Below are positions 36,101 to 44,356 of a stretch of 52,767 bases of DNA, one piece after another. How positions within the stretch are numbered: position 1 is the stretch's first letter; each line of letters starts with the position of its first letter. The DNA is from Clostridiaceae bacterium (GTDB taxonomy: Bacteria; Bacillota; Clostridia; Acetivibrionales; Acetivibrionaceae), in contig JAAYPF010000062.1 in NCBI GenBank assembly GCA_012519925.1, forward strand, positions 1 through 52,767, in the 5' to 3' direction. Made by a program: the position numbers and the translations under genes. The notes under the pieces are model-generated. The model worked only from the letters and a program-made list of their open reading frames with translations. It had not been told where the DNA came from and did no database searches.

Positions 36101-39100
36101 AAATACTACCAGCTTCATCTTCATCTATTCCATATTTTTCAATTAACATCGAAAAAATAGTTGCCTGTTTTACAGTATCTATACCTAAATCCGCTTCCAT
36201 TTCCATATCCTTATCAAGAAGTTCAACAGGATATAATGTGATTTCCGAAATCAGCTTTAGTACTTCAGTCTCACAATCGACCTTTGTTGATTTGTGCTTT
36301 TCAACTTCTACTAAGTTTTGGCTATGTTTATTTTCCTGAGGCTCAAGGTCAGTAATCGCAGCATTGGTCTTATTAACAACAAAATCAATCATTTGACCAA
36401 TCGTATTGTAATTTGAAGCACCCTGAATCTCAATAACATTTAAATTGAAATTTTTAGCAATCTTTGAAAATATGGTTGCTTGCTTTAATGTATCAACTCC
36501 TAAATCCGCCTCAAGTTCCATAGATAAATCCAGCATATCTTTAGGATACCGAGTCACATCAGAATAAATCGAAAGAATATCATCAATTATTTGTTGTGTA
36601 TCTATAGTAGTAGGAGCTTCAATACTTGCTTTTTTAAAATCATCAGCCCTAACGAACTGCGAAGTCGCCTCATCCCTTGTGATTTCTGCTACCGGTGCCG
36701 CCTCCATATATCCAGCATTTATAGGGAAATTGTCTGATGATATATCCTCTGCAACTAAAATCCTGCCGTAATTTTTAAGTTCTGCATCCTTTGAAGAAAT
36801 CTTCTCTATCCATTCTCTATAAGCCTTATTATCAACAATTCTCTCCTTTCCTTTTGCAATTCTTTGCATAAGATGATAATTGCCTTGACCTCCAAAAGCT
36901 GCTACAGCTCTTAACACATAATCAAACTCATATTCCCCGCCCTTTGAGAGATTAAGCCCTTCAAGCTCTGGATCTATTTCTTTTGTGTTTACAACAGGAG
37001 GGATTTTTTGATACTGCAATGCTTTAGCAGATACTGCCTCATCAATGGATGCCCCCATTATGTGTCCGGTCATTCCTTTTGTATTAATGACTTTAATCTC
37101 TCTATACTTCTCTCCAAAAACCCTTTCTAGAGAAACTTTCTCCATATAAGAACAACCGGGTTTGTGGGAATAAGTCTCATGAGAGCAATATACTAGTTTT
37201 GAAGCGATATTGTTCCGATTTAGGCAATGTTTCTTTTCCATCTTTGTAATAAACCTGTCTAATTCTATGCAATGCTTATTAGCATCTACTTTTGACTGAT
37301 GTCCAGCACAATTGAATAAATGGGTTCCTAAAAGGCGACAGATACCATTCATTCCTCGTTCTAAGACATCTTCTTCTCTTTCAATTACAATACCTGTAGC
37401 ACCAGAACCTAAAATCATTCCACTCCTTCGATTATCGAAGGGAACTGCAGCTTCAAACAAATTATCACACTCGGTAAGAGCACCAATACTTGAGAATCCA
37501 GCACCAAACCATGGCAATAAATCCTTTGTAGTGGATATATCCGCACCTATTACAATCATCCTACGGGCATGTCCTGCTCGTATCATATCCTCTGCAACTG
37601 TTATGGAACTTGCATTTGAGGAACAGGCTGTATTTATATACATATTCGGTCCTGTTGCACCTATAAACTGGGCAAGCCTGTTATTTGCCTGTGAGGACAA
37701 TACACTCATAAAATTATGATTAAACTCATATACATCAGCTTCACCAGGATAAGTAGAAAGCCTAGAATAATACATAGTAAACCAATCAGCCAATAGCTTC
37801 TTTGTATCGTGGTCACTTACTTTTGAAATAATCGATTCAAAGAAATTTAATACTTCCCTTCTTGTACTTGACCCGAATTTTGCCGCTGTATACTTTGATA
37901 CTTCAACAATTACAGATTCAATAGGCCATAATCCATTCGCATAGATTATACCGGTATCATCCTGCATTTCTTTAGGCAATACAAATCTTCCCGGAAGTGT
38001 TGGACCAGAGGTCGTATTTCTATATTCCCTGACAAGAGGAATCCCTGCATCTTTTAATGCTTCATAACCTGCCGCAACACCGGCACATATTGCTTGAGTC
38101 ATTTGAGCTAATATTGTCTCATCAATGAGATAATCGTTTATCATATCCATTTTACCGAACTTTCCGGCAAAATGGATTACCTCATTTATTGATTCAATTC
38201 TTTTGAATATAGTCTCTTTCTCAGTTTTTATAAGTCTTGTAATATTTAAATCATATATACTTCGAGCTTCATCATCCGTCAACAATTCTATCATGTTTTT
38301 GCCTTCAGTTATGTACTCAAAGTTATTATCATCAAAAGCCTTTTTGAAGGAACCCGGCAAGCCTACCGCTACACCACTGTAAACTATACTCTCTTTAGTT
38401 TTTTCTTCGAAAGTATCTGGTTGTGTAAACGGCATATCTACTTTATTCATTGGACAGCTGTTTGTTAGGTCATGGTTTTGTGTAAGTTTATTTGAATTAG
38501 CTGTGTCAACCGGTTTAGACTCCACTTGATACACAACGGTATCTATGTTTTCCTTGTACAAACCTAAAATTTTATTGGAAGGAACATAATTCACTTCAAC
38601 CCCATGGGCAAACAATATAGCCATAGCTTGCTTAAATGTGTCCACCGAAGATTTATTCTTAATATTGGTATTTACTATCTTTACATCCTTGTCCGATAGA
38701 ATAGTTTTGACAAGATTAGTCAAAACATTTGACGGTCCTGCTTCTATAAATACTCTTACCCCTTCTTCGTAAAGCTTTTGTACCGAATCGGTAAACATAA
38801 CTGTCGATAGCATTTGTTCCTTCAGTGTATCATGCATTTTTTCAAGGCTTGATTTACTGCTATTATAATAATCTACCCGGTGGCATGCCATTACCTTGCA
38901 TTTTGGTTCACTAAAATTAATTTCCTTTATTCTATTTGAAAACTCATCGGCTGCTTTTGACACCACCTCTGTATGAAAAGCATGGGACACATTAAGCTCA
39001 GTATATTTATAGCTTTCCTTATTTAAAAACTCAATAATTTTTGCTATTTGTTCATTATTTCCTCCAACTATAGTTTGCTCAGGAGAGTTTATGTTTGCAA

Positions 39101-41360
39101 TGCTTACTTTAAAATCGTTGTCCTTTATTATTTTTGCTACTTTTTTCGCCTTTTCCTTTAAACTTATCATCTTACCCCGACTGTCCACATCTATTCTGTC
39201 GAAGGAAAAACCTCTTTCACCAATTATATTTACAGCTGATTTTAAGCTTAATGCACCACTAGCATAAAGAGCAGTAATCTCTCCTAAACTGTGACCAATC
39301 ATATAGTCAGCTTTGATACCTGCTTCCTCAAGCAGTTTATACATTGCCATATTGCTCACAAACATTGCAGGGTGAGTATTTCTTGTGTTTTTAAGCTCTG
39401 CCTTCAATTGTTCTTCGTCCTCACCAAATATCAGAGGCATCAAAGAGTAATCGTATTTTGCCTTCCACATGGCATCAGTCTTGATATAGAAAGACCTTAC
39501 CATAGAGTAATTATCATACAGCTCCTTAAGCATATTTGGGTATTGGGATGCTTGTCCCGGAAACATAAATGCAATTTGAGACGAATCGGTTTTAGTCCCA
39601 TTCCCAATATAAATCCCCTTTAATCCAAGTAAATGAGAGTCCTCAAGCTTATTTTTATCTATATACTCTTCTATCAATTGTAATTTGTCTCTTACTTGTT
39701 CCATTGAAGAAGCACAAATTGATACACGCCATTCATTATTATTACAAGCTGATAAATTATTTGAATATACTACTTGTTCAAAGGATTCTTCCGATTTATT
39801 CGCAATGAACTCTCTTATGGATGCACATACCTCTTGTAGAGAGTCGCCGGAAAAGAACACTGCTTCTTCAGCACCCTTCTTATCCTTTGATTTATTTCTA
39901 TTACAAAAAGTATAACTTTTTTGTAAAAATTCTGGTCTAAATTCTTCCACACAAACATGGCAATCAATCCCTCCAAACCCAAAAGCACTTATATTCGCTC
40001 TTCTAGGGTGTAGTGGATTTTCTACCCATTCCTTATTTTCAGTCAATATATAAAAAGGAGAGCTTTCCAATTGTAGTTTTGGATTTACCTGCTTTACATT
40101 TGCAGTTGCAGGCAAAATTTTATTTTCTATCGCTAGAGACGCTTTTATAAATCCTGCTATTCCTGCAGCATTTCTTAAGTGCCCTATATTTGACTTTATT
40201 GAACCTAATCCACAGTTGTTTTCTTTTTTTGCTCCAAGTTCTTCAAAGGCCTTTTTCAATGAAGTTACTTCAACTACATCGCCGACAATAGTTCCTGTCC
40301 CGTGAGCCTCAACCATTTCAATAGTGCCAGCGGAATAACCGGCCATATTGCAAGCTCCAGTTATAACCCTTATCTGACCTTCCTCACTCGGTGCTGCAAT
40401 GTATTTACCCTTACCGTCACTTCCCATGCAGTATCCGGATATTATTGAATGGATATAGTCTCCGTCTCTTAAAGCATCGGAAAGTCTTTTAAGAACAACT
40501 ATTCCTCCACCAAGCCCCATAACAAAGCCATTTGCCCTAGAGTCGAAAGGGTAAGAACCATCCGGTGACAAAGCATTTATCCCGCTAAATGCAGCTAATC
40601 CCACTTCTGTAATGGTTACTTCCGAACCGCCTGTAATAACTGCATCATACTCATAGTTTAAAAGACCTAATACGCCTTCCGAAATTGCAAGCAGTGAAGA
40701 TGCACATGCAGCATCCACTACATAAGAAGGTCCCCATAGGTCAAAAATATTGGCAATTCTACCTGCTGTTATGTTTTGCAGATATCCTGTAGTGGAGTCT
40801 TCTGTTATTAGTTGAGTTTCTTTTAGTATCACATCGGATACATCTTTTAGTACACCTTCCATCTGGGGTAGTTTACCATATACTTCAGAATGATTAAGTA
40901 TGTGATTTTCAACATTACTGAAAAAAGTTCTTCTTACAATGTTTTCAAACTTAGTTCCGGGAGCTCCAGAACAAAGTATAACCGCCGTTTTTTCTTTTGG
41001 GAGATTGTTTTTTAACTGATTCATCACCTGATCTACGCAATATATCGTTGCCTTTTGATTTATATCCATATATGCACTAACTGCCGGTGGGATTTTATAT
41101 TTCCTGCTAAGTGCCATAAATTCAAGATCATCAGGTATGGCTCCAACTTTTGTATAACTCTTATCTTTCTTATTTGCCTTACCGAAAACCTCTGGTCTAT
41201 AAAATACTGACTTATTAAAAAATTTATCTGGTATTTCTTTTATCGAAATCTTTTTTGCTAAAATATTGTTCCAAAGCACATTTATATTAGCAGCATCTGG
41301 CATATAACAACCCATCGCTACCACTGCTACTCTTTGTGCAGGATAGTAATATTTCTTCAT
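33141..41360 (-). CDS. Iterative type I polyketide/PUFA-synthase-like megasynthase (KS-AT-KS-ACP3-KR-DH)
   Basis: A 2,739-aa cytosolic megasynthase. KS1 (about 5-470): active Cys219 in 'VDAACASS', His in 'EAHGTGT' and 'NIGHLRNAAG'. AT (about 600-920): Ser691 in 'GHSLGE', with 'HAFHT' predicting malonyl-CoA. KS2 (about 990-1500): Cys1246 in 'NTACSSNASS', 'CSHETYSH' and 'GMTGHIMGAS', with a long N-terminal insert. Three ACPs (about 1590-1660, 1695-1765, 1805-1875) have Thr1624, Thr1729 and Thr1840 where Ser is expected ('LGVDTLKQA', 'LGIDTVKQA', 'LGVDTIKQA'). KR (about 1900-2430): 'TGGGNGITA', catalytic 'FSSISGRFG' and Tyr2346. DH (about 2460-2735): His2476 in 'NHHRLGSTPLVP' and Asp2660 in 'FADTLMQ'. 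No ER or TE. Tandem ACPs before KR-DH resemble PfaA; the second KS does not. The product is unknown, probably an unsaturated chain. Confidence 0.93.
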   Translation of the reverse strand: MKKYYYPAQRVAVVAMGCYMPDAANINVLWNNILAKKISIKEIPDKFFNKSVFYRPEVFGKANKKDKSYTKVGAIPDDLEFMALSRKYKIPPAVSAYMDINQKATIYCVDQVMNQLKNNLPKEKTAVILCSGAPGTKFENIVRRTFFSNVENHILNHSEVYGKLPQMEGVLKDVSDVILKETQLITEDSTTGYLQNITAGRIANIFDLWGPSYVVDAACASSLLAISEGVLGLLNYEYDAVITGGSEVTITEVGLAAFSGINALSPDGSYPFDSRANGFVMGLGGGIVVLKRLSDALRDGDYIHSIISGYCMGSDGKGKYIAAPSEEGQIRVITGACNMAGYSAGTIEMVEAHGTGTIVGDVVEVTSLKKAFEELGAKKENNCGLGSIKSNIGHLRNAAGIAGFIKASLAIENKILPATANVKQVNPKLQLESSPFYILTENKEWVENPLHPRRANISAFGFGGIDCHVCVEEFRPEFLQKSYTFCNRNKSKDKKGAEEAVFFSGDSLQEVCASIREFIANKSEESFEQVVYSNNLSACNNNEWRVSICASSMEQVRDKLQLIEEYIDKNKLEDSHLLGLKGIYIGNGTKTDSSQIAFMFPGQASQYPNMLKELYDNYSMVRSFYIKTDAMWKAKYDYSLMPLIFGEDEEQLKAELKNTRNTHPAMFVSNMAMYKLLEEAGIKADYMIGHSLGEITALYASGALSLKSAVNIIGERGFSFDRIDVDSRGKMISLKEKAKKVAKIIKDNDFKVSIANINSPEQTIVGGNNEQIAKIIEFLNKESYKYTELNVSHAFHTEVVSKAADEFSNRIKEINFSEPKCKVMACHRVDYYNSSKSSLEKMHDTLKEQMLSTVMFTDSVQKLYEEGVRVFIEAGPSNVLTNLVKTILSDKDVKIVNTNIKNKSSVDTFKQAMAILFAHGVEVNYVPSNKILGLYKENIDTVVYQVESKPVDTANSNKLTQNHDLTNSCPMNKVDMPFTQPDTFEEKTKESIVYSGVAVGLPGSFKKAFDDNNFEYITEGKNMIELLTDDEARSIYDLNITRLIKTEKETIFKRIESINEVIHFAGKFGKMDMINDYLIDETILAQMTQAICAGVAAGYEALKDAGIPLVREYRNTTSGPTLPGRFVLPKEMQDDTGIIYANGLWPIESVIVEVSKYTAAKFGSSTRREVLNFFESIISKVSDHDTKKLLADWFTMYYSRLSTYPGEADVYEFNHNFMSVLSSQANNRLAQFIGATGPNMYINTACSSNASSITVAEDMIRAGHARRMIVIGADISTTKDLLPWFGAGFSSIGALTECDNLFEAAVPFDNRRSGMILGSGATGIVIEREEDVLERGMNGICRLLGTHLFNCAGHQSKVDANKHCIELDRFITKMEKKHCLNRNNIASKLVYCSHETYSHKPGCSYMEKVSLERVFGEKYREIKVINTKGMTGHIMGASIDEAVSAKALQYQKIPPVVNTKEIDPELEGLNLSKGGEYEFDYVLRAVAAFGGQGNYHLMQRIAKGKERIVDNKAYREWIEKISSKDAELKNYGRILVAEDISSDNFPINAGYMEAAPVAEITRDEATSQFVRADDFKKASIEAPTTIDTQQIIDDILSIYSDVTRYPKDMLDLSMELEADLGVDTLKQATIFSKIAKNFNLNVIEIQGASNYNTIGQMIDFVVNKTNAAITDLEPQENKHSQNLVEVEKHKSTKVDCETEVLKLISEITLYPVELLDKDMEMEADLGIDTVKQATIFSMLIEKYGIDEDEAGSISQYRTIGELIELIKKYTDKIDFVQSQVTTTSIDNQINKIDFREDKTMVPHNLSIKDEVMKIISEITQYPVEMLEEDMEMEADLGVDTIKQATILSELSKKFCVGEDTNFIPSEFKTIKSLIETIKSIYDDETSVKSVDIVAKSDTEAKFKDTNSEQAENMSYRELSLQYPVVVEEKIGKKCFDLKDKNILVIGDNSETVRATAKYLGKISSNIFEIIFDKKENQLAIESKIINIIDTFKKIDAVLDLSHIGENIDFEGLSIENEEDILDKNSIDRFLFYKELSKNIDNPEMRIICTVSMDGCFGFNKQDTLKTDPFYGALCGFYKGLRKEFVKSKVKVLDLGNPKDIKLTSDLFSILKKEFEEGFDSYEIGYNNNKRITLKLANVDRSNLIPTLNFDYKHFVITGGGNGITAEIIREISRNTKAKFSIIGRTSIPSDIDELSRLELNELEQKKTEIYDQLKKEGKKATPSEVQKKFSYLTKAILVHKLLKEVRENGCEASYYSCDVSNFEDLKVAMDKAISNYGPANVVIHGAGIEKSRLLGQKTKAEFDEVFSVKAKGLCNLYRLLDKNELKLLIGFSSISGRFGNEAQLDYCAANNFISSFMSVVSSKNKGIRAISISWSGWKDLGIAWRNEFVKQNSEGMGLHLIEPERANAEFLNILFSKLSINEIVISKGLGPAFLKEKWHGIKHNVPMIDWLSEKDGKIKKVYKVFSVKADPIINHHRLGSTPLVPLVAYLEIGAQTHSLIYEKNKHYCFRDIKIYNPLKLFNEKAQEIVMTLEENSSSQSLEAIIYNYFKPKIGSGKMVDIASMKISGEIGDFESLMENLNIETEDMAEGLVSESLERLRKKHNSAIQLGPLFMDDKSAKINRYRYNHNGAVMIVSLSEEQIKNKKYDVQNLLFNPAFADTLMQTCGIHASGGDNNVFLPAEIGEFGVIKVPKEPGLFKSYAKQTKSSDSEKVYNVILLDDKGEICYYAKDVIVRRISQ

Positions 41361-41415
41361 TTTAAAACCTCCAACTATCTGTAAAGAATTAAGTAAAATT
41401 ATGTTGACATTGAAT

Positions 41416-42912
41416 TTATATCTTCTTATTCTCTATATTCTTCAGTGCGTTTTTATCAATTTTTCCAAGGTTATTTCTTGGAAACTCATCAAGAAACTTA
41501 ATAAATTTTGGCACTTTAAAGTTTGCAATTTTCTTTGAAACATACTTGATTAGATCCCTTTCAGAAACTTTTGCACCGTCCTTTAATACTACAAAAGCCT
41601 TTACTACTTCGCCATAAGTACTATCTTCGAGCCCTACAGCTGCTGAATCAACTACATCCTCATGGGAGTTTATTGCCGCCTCTACTTCAAGGGGAGAAAT
41701 CTTAAGGCCTGCAACATTAATAACATCCTTTTTTCTGCCACATATCACAAAAGAACCATCACTTCTTCTATATCCACGGTCCCCTGAATATATCCATCCG
41801 TCCCTTAATATTTCAGCTGTTTCTTTAGGTCTGTTTAAATATCCTAACATTAAACCTCTTCCTCTAATCCTGAGTTCACCTATAACCCCATCTGGACATA
41901 TATTACCTTCTTCATCAACAGCATTAATCTCCAAAATACCCTTTGGAGGAAAACCAACATTTCCTGCAGGTTCGGGTAACATATTCATTCTAGTTGAAAT
42001 AAGTGTGGTAGTCTCAGACATGCCATAGCCTTCATCTAGGTATATCCCTGTAGTTTTGTACCAAGATATGGCTGTTTCATAATTTAGAGGAGCCGCAGCT
42101 ACAAAGGCCGCTTTAAGTTTTCTTAACGTATCATGTAACGCCTCATATCTTAAAAGCTGTTGATAATGAGTTGGGACTCCAAAAATATGTGTTACATTTT
42201 CAGTGTTTATAGCATCGGAAATTTTTATAGGCTGAAAGGATCTCAAAAATACGATAGCCGACTTTCCGTATAATGATGGAATTAAAATAGAAACCGATCC
42301 AAATCCATGGGAAAAGGGTACAAAACATAGTATTCTATCCTCTTTTGTATAACGATACATTGAAATATTACTTTTTTCTAAAAAAGTAAATAAACACCCC
42401 GTTGTAAGCATTACTCCTTTCGGTGTTGATGTTGAACCCGATGTATATAGCAACATACAAAGTTCATTCTCTTTGTAGCTGTAAAATCCTTCTTCCTCGT
42501 ACTTAGAACTCTGCACTTCAATTTCAAATTCTTTAATATCAATGATGTTAGTTTTCATGTTTAGAGGTAACTCAATTTGTGAATTACTTAAGTGGGTAAA
42601 TAATCCTTTTGCTTTAGAGTCTTCAATATAGTATAAAACCTCATTTGCTTTATATAAAGGATCTATTAGGCATATAACACCGCCAATATACTGAATTGCC
42701 AACAAAATAACTGCTGCTTCTATACTATTGTATAAATGAGTAGCTATTACGTCTCCACTTACATAACCCTTTGACTTTAAATAACCTGCTGTCTTTTTTA
42801 CCTCCTGAATAAGCTCTCTATATGTGAGCCTCTTTCCAGTTTCAGCATCGATAAATGCTTCAAGTTCTAAATCCTTTTCCTTTGTATCAAATAACAATTC
42901 ACAGTAGTTCAT
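41416..42912 (-). CDS. Acyl-AMP ligase (acyl-CoA/acyl-ACP synthetase, ANL superfamily)
   Basis: A 498-aa adenylating enzyme that activates a carboxylic acid as acyl-AMP and loads it on CoA or a carrier protein. Motifs in order: P-loop 'LLYTSGSTSTPKGVM', 'FVPFSHGFG', 'GYGMSETTTL', 'YSGDRGYRRSDGSF', hinge 'GRKKDVINVAGLKISP', and catalytic Lys in 'RNNLGKIDKNAL'. It lies 55 bp before the megasynthase and 79 bp after the KASIII gene, so it is an operon member. The neighbouring free ACP makes starter-unit loading onto ACP the favoured role (inference). The acyl specificity is not readable. Confidence 0.93.
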   Translation of the reverse strand: MNYCELLFDTKEKDLELEAFIDAETGKRLTYRELIQEVKKTAGYLKSKGYVSGDVIATHLYNSIEAAVILLAIQYIGGVICLIDPLYKANEVLYYIEDSKAKGLFTHLSNSQIELPLNMKTNIIDIKEFEIEVQSSKYEEEGFYSYKENELCMLLYTSGSTSTPKGVMLTTGCLFTFLEKSNISMYRYTKEDRILCFVPFSHGFGSVSILIPSLYGKSAIVFLRSFQPIKISDAINTENVTHIFGVPTHYQQLLRYEALHDTLRKLKAAFVAAAPLNYETAISWYKTTGIYLDEGYGMSETTTLISTRMNMLPEPAGNVGFPPKGILEINAVDEEGNICPDGVIGELRIRGRGLMLGYLNRPKETAEILRDGWIYSGDRGYRRSDGSFVICGRKKDVINVAGLKISPLEVEAAINSHEDVVDSAAVGLEDSTYGEVVKAFVVLKDGAKVSERDLIKYVSKKIANFKVPKFIKFLDEFPRNNLGKIDKNALKNIENKKI

Positions 42913-42991
42913 TGAATATTTCCTCCAAGTAAATCATTTTTGCAATTTAAGTTATTTTCAATTATTTAATTTAAGAAAATAAACTTTAGTT

Positions 42992-44032
42992 TTAATACTT
43001 AAATATCATACCGCCACTACTAGCTCCGGCTCCATGTGCTTGCATCATAACAATATCACCTCTTTTTAACCGCCCAGAGACAATAAGTTCGTCTAATATT
43101 AAAGGACTCATTGCAGAAACAGTATTGCCATACTTATAAAACAAGCTTTCGCTTTTATCTTTTGGAATTTTCAACGCTTCAAGTTGTCCTTCCCATATTT
43201 TAGTGGACTGATCAGATGTAACAAAATAATCTATATCCTCAATTGAAAGTCCAGTCTCATTGAGAAGTTTTTCTGCAATAATTTTTGAGTGTTTTGCAGA
43301 GCTATTAAAAACAACATTACCATCGGATATTCGCATAAAGAAAATATTTGGTTCTAAATCTTTCATACCTTCTCTTAAAAATTCTGTCCCAAAATTTATT
43401 TTTGCATTTTCATACAAATAATGATTAGTAAGTAAATAAGAAGCCATAAAGCTCTTTATTTCCGAATAACCTATAAGCATAGCAACAATTGCGTCCCCAA
43501 ACAAAAATACAGTCTTAGGATCTGGTTTTTTCCATAAACGAATACACTTAGCCATTACACTTCCACCTAAAATGAGTACATAACCATCTCCTGTAGCAAT
43601 ATAACGTATAGCAAGATCCATTGCATGCATAAAACCGCTACATGCAGAACAAATATCAAAGGCAGGTATTCCCTTTCTTACATCAAACTTCTTTAACAAG
43701 CCTATAGAATTTGCAGGAACCTGATAATCGCCGAACAACTTTGTAAAAATTACCCGATCCACCTTTTCTATACTAATGTTAGCTCTTTCAAGACATTGGC
43801 TTGCCGCAGCCATCATAAGGTCTTCTACTTTTTCACCAAAGTCACTCCATCTTCTCTCTTTTATTCCTAAGGAAAACTGGACCGCTCTATCTGTTGCAAT
43901 CATATTAAACTCATCAATGATGTCCTGATTTGTAACGACACTCTTAGGTAATCCGATCCCTGTGGAAACAATCCTAGCATATCTGTCAATATTAAGAGGT
44001 CTTATTTCAGGAAAATTAATTTCTCTATCCAT
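42992..44032 (-). CDS. KASIII-like ketosynthase retaining the active-site Cys
   Basis: A 346-aa thiolase-fold protein of the FabH/KASIII class. The nucleophile is Cys131 in 'FDICSACSGFMHAMD', and the 'YKYGNTVSAMSPL' block keeps the Asn. The usual His motif (HQAN) reads 'SDQSTKIW', so the catalytic His appears to be Asp. 'FLFGDAIVAMLIG' and the C-terminal 'AHGAGASSGGMIF' confirm the fold. It may therefore do acyl transfer or a non-standard condensation. The ATG at 44030-44032 is preferred; an upstream GTG lies in the SD 'GTGGAG'. It is clearly related to the KASIII-like gene two positions upstream, suggesting duplication and a heterodimer. Confidence 0.88.
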   Translation of the reverse strand: MDREINFPEIRPLNIDRYARIVSTGIGLPKSVVTNQDIIDEFNMIATDRAVQFSLGIKERRWSDFGEKVEDLMMAAASQCLERANISIEKVDRVIFTKLFGDYQVPANSIGLLKKFDVRKGIPAFDICSACSGFMHAMDLAIRYIATGDGYVLILGGSVMAKCIRLWKKPDPKTVFLFGDAIVAMLIGYSEIKSFMASYLLTNHYLYENAKINFGTEFLREGMKDLEPNIFFMRISDGNVVFNSSAKHSKIIAEKLLNETGLSIEDIDYFVTSDQSTKIWEGQLEALKIPKDKSESLFYKYGNTVSAMSPLILDELIVSGRLKRGDIVMMQAHGAGASSGGMIFKY

Positions 44033-44083
44033 TTTATTCTCCACTTAAAAACTTTATTGTCTTAATTTCACTAAGATGTATTT

Positions 44084-44326
44084 TTAGTTGTGCATTTTTT
44101 TTATTATGAATTTTACTAAATTATCCATAACAAACAGTTCCGAATCGCCTTCAACCATAGGTATAGAAAAAGTCTCCGAAAACCGAAAACCTAATTCTAC
44201 AAGTGCAATAGAATCCGCACACAAATCCTCAACAAGATTTGTACTATCGTCTACTTCATTTTCTCCCACATTTAAATAGTCCACTACAATCTCTTTTACC
44301 TTTTCAAAAACATCTTTCTCATTCAT
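44084..44326 (-). CDS. Free-standing acyl carrier protein
   Basis: An 80-aa acidic helical carrier protein with the phosphopantetheine site Ser39 in 'LCADSIALVELGF'. Its overall pattern fits ACP/PCP domains. The SD 'AGGAGGTAG' lies about 11 nt before the ATG. It is encoded between the two KASIII-like genes, 30 bp after one and 51 bp before the other, so it likely serves them and the acyl-AMP ligase. The canonical Ser contrasts with the Thr of all three integrated ACPs. Confidence 0.92.
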   Translation of the reverse strand: MNEKDVFEKVKEIVVDYLNVGENEVDDSTNLVEDLCADSIALVELGFRFSETFSIPMVEGDSELFVMDNLVKFIIKKMHN

Positions 44327-44356
44327 TTTAATAAACTACCTCCTAAAAATTTTTAA

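Noticed and set aside
35780-36560. Three near-identical segments considered as a DNA repeat array
   Set aside because: They are the tandem ACP domains; similarity is at the protein level and confined to the reading frame.
33141-41360. Assignment as an enediyne PKS
   Set aside because: Enediyne PKSs carry one ACP and a C-terminal PPTase domain and are accompanied by specific accessory genes; here there are three ACPs, a second KS and a separate PPTase.
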